From Deltaproteobacteria bacterium (GTDB lineage: Bacteria > Desulfobacterota > Desulfobacteria > Desulfobacterales > JAUVGT01): 19,370 bases of DNA. The first letter of the stretch is position 1. Every line of letters starts with the position of its first letter. This document shows positions 16,964-19,370 of the stretch, piece after piece. The notes beneath the pieces were generated by a model. The model did no database searches. It worked only from the letters and a program-made list of their open reading frames with translations, and had not been told where the DNA came from. The position numbers and the translations under genes were made by a program. The stretch lies in contig JAUVGT010000029.1 of the NCBI GenBank assembly GCA_030593645.1, positions 1 through 19,370 on the forward strand. Direction: 5' to 3'.

Positions 16964-17887
16964 ATGAAATCAGGAAGCAATTTAGAAAAAGTTCTGGAAG
17001 CAGGTCATTTCGCGTTTACAGGTGAACTGGGACCGCCCAGGGGAGCCAATGTAGAGGAAGTGCGGGAAAAGGCGGAGTTTCTCAAAGGAAAAGTAGACGC
17101 GGTCAATATTACTGACAACCAGACAGCCATGGTCCGTATGTCCAGCTGGGCCGCAAGCATTATCCTGGTCCAGGAAGGTCTGGAGCCTAATTTTCAAATG
17201 GTTTGCAGGGACAGGAACCGTCTTGCCATGCAGGCAGACATACTGGGAGCTGCTGCCCACGGGATTCGAAACATGCTCTGCCTGTCCGGTGACCACCAGA
17301 AATTTGGTGATCATCCCCAAGCCAAAGGCGTGTTTGATATCGATTCCATGCAGCTGATTGCCATGGTAAAGAAGATGCGCGATGAAGGCCAGTTTCTAAG
17401 CGGGGCTGAACTGAATGAAGCACCGAAATTATTTATCGGGGCTGCTGCCAATCCGTTTGCCGATCCGTTTGAATGGCGGGTGCACAGGCTCGCAAAAAAA
17501 ATCCAGGCCGGTGTCGATTTTATCCAGACCCAGTGTATCTATAACATGGACAAATTCAGGGAATGGGTCAAACAGGCCAACGACATGGGGCTTACGGAAA
17601 AAGTTTATATTCTTGCCGGAGTTACACCCATGAAGAGTGTCGGTATGGCAAAGTACATGAAAAGCAAGGTGCCTGGTATGGATGTACCTGATGAGGTGAT
17701 CCAAAGACTTCAGGGTGCTGAAAAAGGCAAAGTCGCCGAGGAAGGGATCAAGATGGCCTGCGAACAGATTGAAGAATTCAAAGAAATGAAAGGTGTGGCA
17801 GGTGTTCATCTTATGGCCATTGAATGGGAACACAAAGTCCCTGAAATCGCGGAACGCGCGGGTGTTCTCCCCAGGCCGAAAGTCTGA
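16964..17887 (+). CDS. metF: Methylenetetrahydrofolate reductase MetF
   Basis: 307 aa from ATG with AAGGAAG upstream, ending in TGA. It shows the MTHFR TIM-barrel landmarks: FTGELGPP with Glu21 as the probable catalytic acid, ITDN (49-52), CRDRNR (81-86) and LCLSGDH, which contact FAD and folate in the family. It reduces methylene-THF to methyl-THF in acetogenesis, or runs in reverse when acetate or fatty acids are oxidized to CO2 by the Wood-Ljungdahl route, as expected in a complete-oxidizing sulfate reducer. The pairing with metV and the Hdr genes marks it as the MetFV type that takes electrons from a complex and not directly from NAD(P)H (inference). It is the last gene of the operon, with a terminator about 30 nt downstream. 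Its stop is a real UGA; no hairpin with GG in the loop is at the right distance. Confidence 0.96.
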   Translation: MKSGSNLEKVLEAGHFAFTGELGPPRGANVEEVREKAEFLKGKVDAVNITDNQTAMVRMSSWAASIILVQEGLEPNFQMVCRDRNRLAMQADILGAAAHGIRNMLCLSGDHQKFGDHPQAKGVFDIDSMQLIAMVKKMRDEGQFLSGAELNEAPKLFIGAAANPFADPFEWRVHRLAKKIQAGVDFIQTQCIYNMDKFREWVKQANDMGLTEKVYILAGVTPMKSVGMAKYMKSKVPGMDVPDEVIQRLQGAEKGKVAEEGIKMACEQIEEFKEMKGVAGVHLMAIEWEHKVPEIAERAGVLPRPKV

Positions 17888-17917
17888 TTGACATTTATAT
17901 TGAATAGTTAACAAAAA

Positions 17918-17948
17918 GTCTGGTTTTAAAAAAAAACCGGGCTTTTTT
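17918..17948 (+). terminator. Intrinsic terminator of the hdr-met operon
   Basis: GTCTGGTTTT (17918-17927) pairs with AAAACCGGGC (17933-17942), 10 bp including G-U pairs, with an A5 loop and six Ts (17943-17948). It lies 30 nt after the metF stop. Confidence 0.88.
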
Positions 17949-17986
17949 AGATCGGAAGCTTACAGCCTTAATCACTGATCAAGGTT

Positions 17987-18148
17987 GACGGTTTCGTAAA
18001 AAGTCCAACTTCTGCGTTGTGCTGCATTTCGCAATCATTCAACTCTCCTGTTAAATAAAAAAACAGTTTTAACAGGGCGGGTCCGATAAGTACGCTTCAT
18101 GATTACAAAATTTGCACGCCTTGAATTTGAACTTTTTACGAAACCGTC
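17987..18148. mobile_element. MITE-like inverted-repeat element
   Basis: 162 bp bounded by GACGGTTTCGTAAAAAGTCC (17987-18006) and its near-perfect reverse complement at 18129-18148 (18 of 20 match). The interior is also an imperfect palindrome: the arms around TGCTGCATTTCGCAATCATT and ATGATTACAAAATTTGCA are partly complementary, and CCTGTTAAA (18047-18055)/TTTAACAGG (18068-18076) form a central stem. It has no coding capacity. Elements with this TTTCGTAAAAAGTC end are, from memory, frequent in Desulfobacterales genomes; a database search would settle this. As RNA it would fold into a long hairpin between the two convergent genes. Confidence 0.7.
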
Positions 18149-18154
18149 TAATTC

Positions 18155-18174
18155 GGACTTTTTACGAGACCATC
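18155..18174. repeat. Solo diverged end of the MITE-like element
   Basis: This 20-nt copy matches the right end at 18129-18148 in 17 of 20 positions, and its reverse complement matches the left end in 18 of 20. It sits 6 nt after the element and 4 nt before the stop of the hydrolase gene. It suggests a remnant of a second insertion or a nested event. Confidence 0.6.
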
Positions 18175-18178
18175 ATTA

Positions 18179-18973
18179 TTACTGTGTAATAAATTCAAAA
18201 ATCGGAAGCCAATAACTCTTTTTATATTCATTTGATAAGTTATTATGACCTGCCCCTTCAATTTTCACGAATCGTTTCTTTGCTTTTATTTTATTGTATA
18301 TCCTTTTGCCCATTTGAAACGGAATGACACGGTCCTGTGTGCCATGGATGACTAAAACCGGACATGAAACATGATCTATTTTATCAATATTATTAAATAA
18401 ATCTCCGATTAAAAAAGAGGCAAAGAAAAGCCTGCTAGCATTCGAGATATCTTTTCCGCTTGTGAATGGTGTGACGAGTATAAGCCCGCCAATATTTAAA
18501 TTTCGAGAAATATCAATGGCCACAGTAGTACCGATGGAGCGCCCGAAAATGATCACATTATTTATTGAAAAGTTGAGTTTTTGGGTCACGTAGTTCAGGG
18601 CGGCTTGACCATCCAGATATATTCCTTTTTCGCTTGGTTTTCCTTCACTTTTCCCGTAACCGCGATAGCCGATACCCAATACATTAATGCCAAGACGGTT
18701 CATGATTAACAAGTCTGACAAGCGATGGCAGATATTACCGGCGTTTCCATGAAAATAGACAAGTATTTTATCTGAAGACTGATTTGGAATAAAATAGCAT
18801 TGTATTTTGACTCGATCTTCAGTTTCAATAAAGACTTCCTTTACGTTTGACGGAAGCTGATTCGCCGTTAATACGTCTTTCGTGTCCGGGAAAAATAACA
18901 TTTTGTTGATTACAAGCGTGCAGCCGTTAATAAGTAAAATAGAAAGAAATATTATAGATACTGATTGTTTCAT
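18179..18973 (-). CDS. Alpha/beta hydrolase, predicted lipoprotein
   Basis: 264 aa. The N terminus MKQSVSIIFLSILLINGC is a lipoprotein signal peptide with Cys18 after the lipobox, so the protein is probably membrane-anchored outside the cytoplasm. It is an alpha/beta hydrolase of the BEM46/ABHD13-like type: oxyanion segment FHGNAG (74-79), GYRGYGKSEG (102-111), nucleophile Ser146 in GRSIGT, Asp214 in HGTQDRVIP and His243 in GAGHNN complete the catalytic triad. The substrate is unknown; esterase or thioesterase activity on small lipids is possible. It is monocistronic in this window, convergent with the hdr-met operon, and A+T-richer than its neighbours. The ribosome site is weak (AATAAG). Confidence 0.9.
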   Translation of the reverse strand: MKQSVSIIFLSILLINGCTLVINKMLFFPDTKDVLTANQLPSNVKEVFIETEDRVKIQCYFIPNQSSDKILVYFHGNAGNICHRLSDLLIMNRLGINVLGIGYRGYGKSEGKPSEKGIYLDGQAALNYVTQKLNFSINNVIIFGRSIGTTVAIDISRNLNIGGLILVTPFTSGKDISNASRLFFASFLIGDLFNNIDKIDHVSCPVLVIHGTQDRVIPFQMGKRIYNKIKAKKRFVKIEGAGHNNLSNEYKKSYWLPIFEFITQ

Positions 18974-19370
18974 ATCTTATTTTTGCGTGAACCCTTATCT
19001 TAAAGCGTGAATCACCACAGCGAAAAACGCGATGCTTTTTTTTTAAGCACCCAGTAAAACCGGGAGTTCACTCATAGACTTAATCCAGTGTGTAGCCTTT
19101 GTAAAGTCATGAGTTTTAGTAAAATCATTGATTTAATTATCATGGCCATAAATTTACATCAAAAATCATTGATATAAATTTATGGCCGTCCACTTATATT
19201 TAATCCATAAATAATTTCAAAAACCGATGAAATACATAGGATTGACTGCGTCCAATCTTTACTGATTTCGAGAGGACAGGAAATCGGAAAAAGCATCATT
19301 TGAACTCATGGAGCAAGCAAACCAATAATTAAATGGACGTCCCTTATATTGCTTTACTCCTTTGGGTATG
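18974..19370. other. Intergenic region with short repeats
   Basis: 397 nt, AT-rich, with no credible gene; the promoter of the hydrolase gene must lie near its left end. It contains the inverted repeat listed at 19144-19187, a direct repeat AAAATCATTGAT (19121-19132 and 19162-19173), and two related strings, TGGCCGTCCACTTATATT (19183-19200) and TGGACGTCCCTTATATT (near 19333), the latter close to the window edge. Confidence 0.45.
19144..19187. repeat. 13-bp inverted repeat
   Basis: GGCCATAAATTTA (19144-19156) and TAAATTTATGGCC (19175-19187) are perfect complements with an 18-nt spacer. The right arm also pairs partly with CCATAAAT at 19205-19212, so alternative hairpins are possible. It may be a REP-like or insertion-sequence end; no transposase is visible inside the window. 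Confidence 0.5.

Noticed and set aside
6093..17887. Genome-wide UGA reassignment (for example to Gly or Trp)
   Set aside because: metF, the response regulator and other genes end in UGA at the expected family length, and Trp and Gly use normal codons throughout. UGA appears only at Cys positions.
17885..17887. metF stop UGA as another selenocysteine
   Set aside because: The protein already has full family length, the frame after it is short, and the downstream hairpin is a U-tracted terminator with an all-A loop.
19033..19049. TGCTT-T6-AAGCA as an intrinsic terminator
   Set aside because: The stem is only 5 bp around a T run and no gene ends nearby in either direction.

Overview
The window looks like a chromosomal segment of a strictly anaerobic, sulfate-reducing Desulfobacterota bacterium of the complete-oxidizer type (Desulfobacterales-like). 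This is inferred from the gene set (MetF/MetV with Hdr and MvhD proteins), the Cys-rich GcvH-like proteins, the heavy use of selenocysteine, and a MITE-like repeat of a kind I associate with these genomes. No rRNA, tRNA, CRISPR array or transposase gene is visible.

Layout. (1) 1-1751, plus strand: two tandem paralogues (the first cut by the window edge) with Cys-rich CX12CX5CX2C repeats joined to a GcvH-like barrel. (2) 1752-2216: convergent intergenic region with an intrinsic terminator for the leftward genes. (3) 2217-5702, minus strand: an overlapping three-gene operon reading histidine kinase (with an N-terminal Rossmann-like domain), NtrC-type sigma-54 response regulator, archaemetzincin protease. 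(4) 5703-6092: divergent promoter region with a good sigma-70-like promoter and a weaker sigma-54-like candidate. (5) 6093-17887, plus strand: the main operon hdrA1-mvhD1-hdrA2-mvhD2-hdrCB-metV-metF, closed by an intrinsic terminator. (6) 17987-18174: MITE-like inverted repeat plus a solo end. (7) 18179-18973, minus strand: lipoprotein alpha/beta hydrolase. (8) 18974-19370: non-coding, with short repeats.

The main result is that the first five genes of the big operon each carry one in-frame UGA that is best read as selenocysteine. The UGAs lie at 6270, 10823, 11570, 14458 and 15591. Each replaces a cysteine of its family, the reading frame and family homology continue across it, and each is followed 19-22 nt later by a hairpin with GG in its apical loop (bacterial SECIS-like). 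Ordinary gene calling would truncate or split all five genes. The two HdrAs share a C-x-x-U motif. The two MvhDs use the same four ligand positions (16, 42, 67, 72) but put Sec at 67 in one and at 16 in the other. The HdrC-HdrB fusion has Sec in its otherwise degraded first CCG domain.

How the genes probably work together (inference): MetF and MetV form the methylenetetrahydrofolate reductase of the Wood-Ljungdahl methyl branch. HdrCB and the two MvhDs relay electrons to two flavin-containing HdrAs. HdrA1 additionally contains an inserted NfnB/GltD-like NAD(P)H-dehydrogenase domain, which gives a built-in pyridine-nucleotide port. The whole would be a selenium-rich, possibly flavin-based electron-bifurcating or confurcating MetFV-Hdr-Mvh complex, running oxidatively in a sulfate reducer. 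The divergent two-component system is a plausible regulator.
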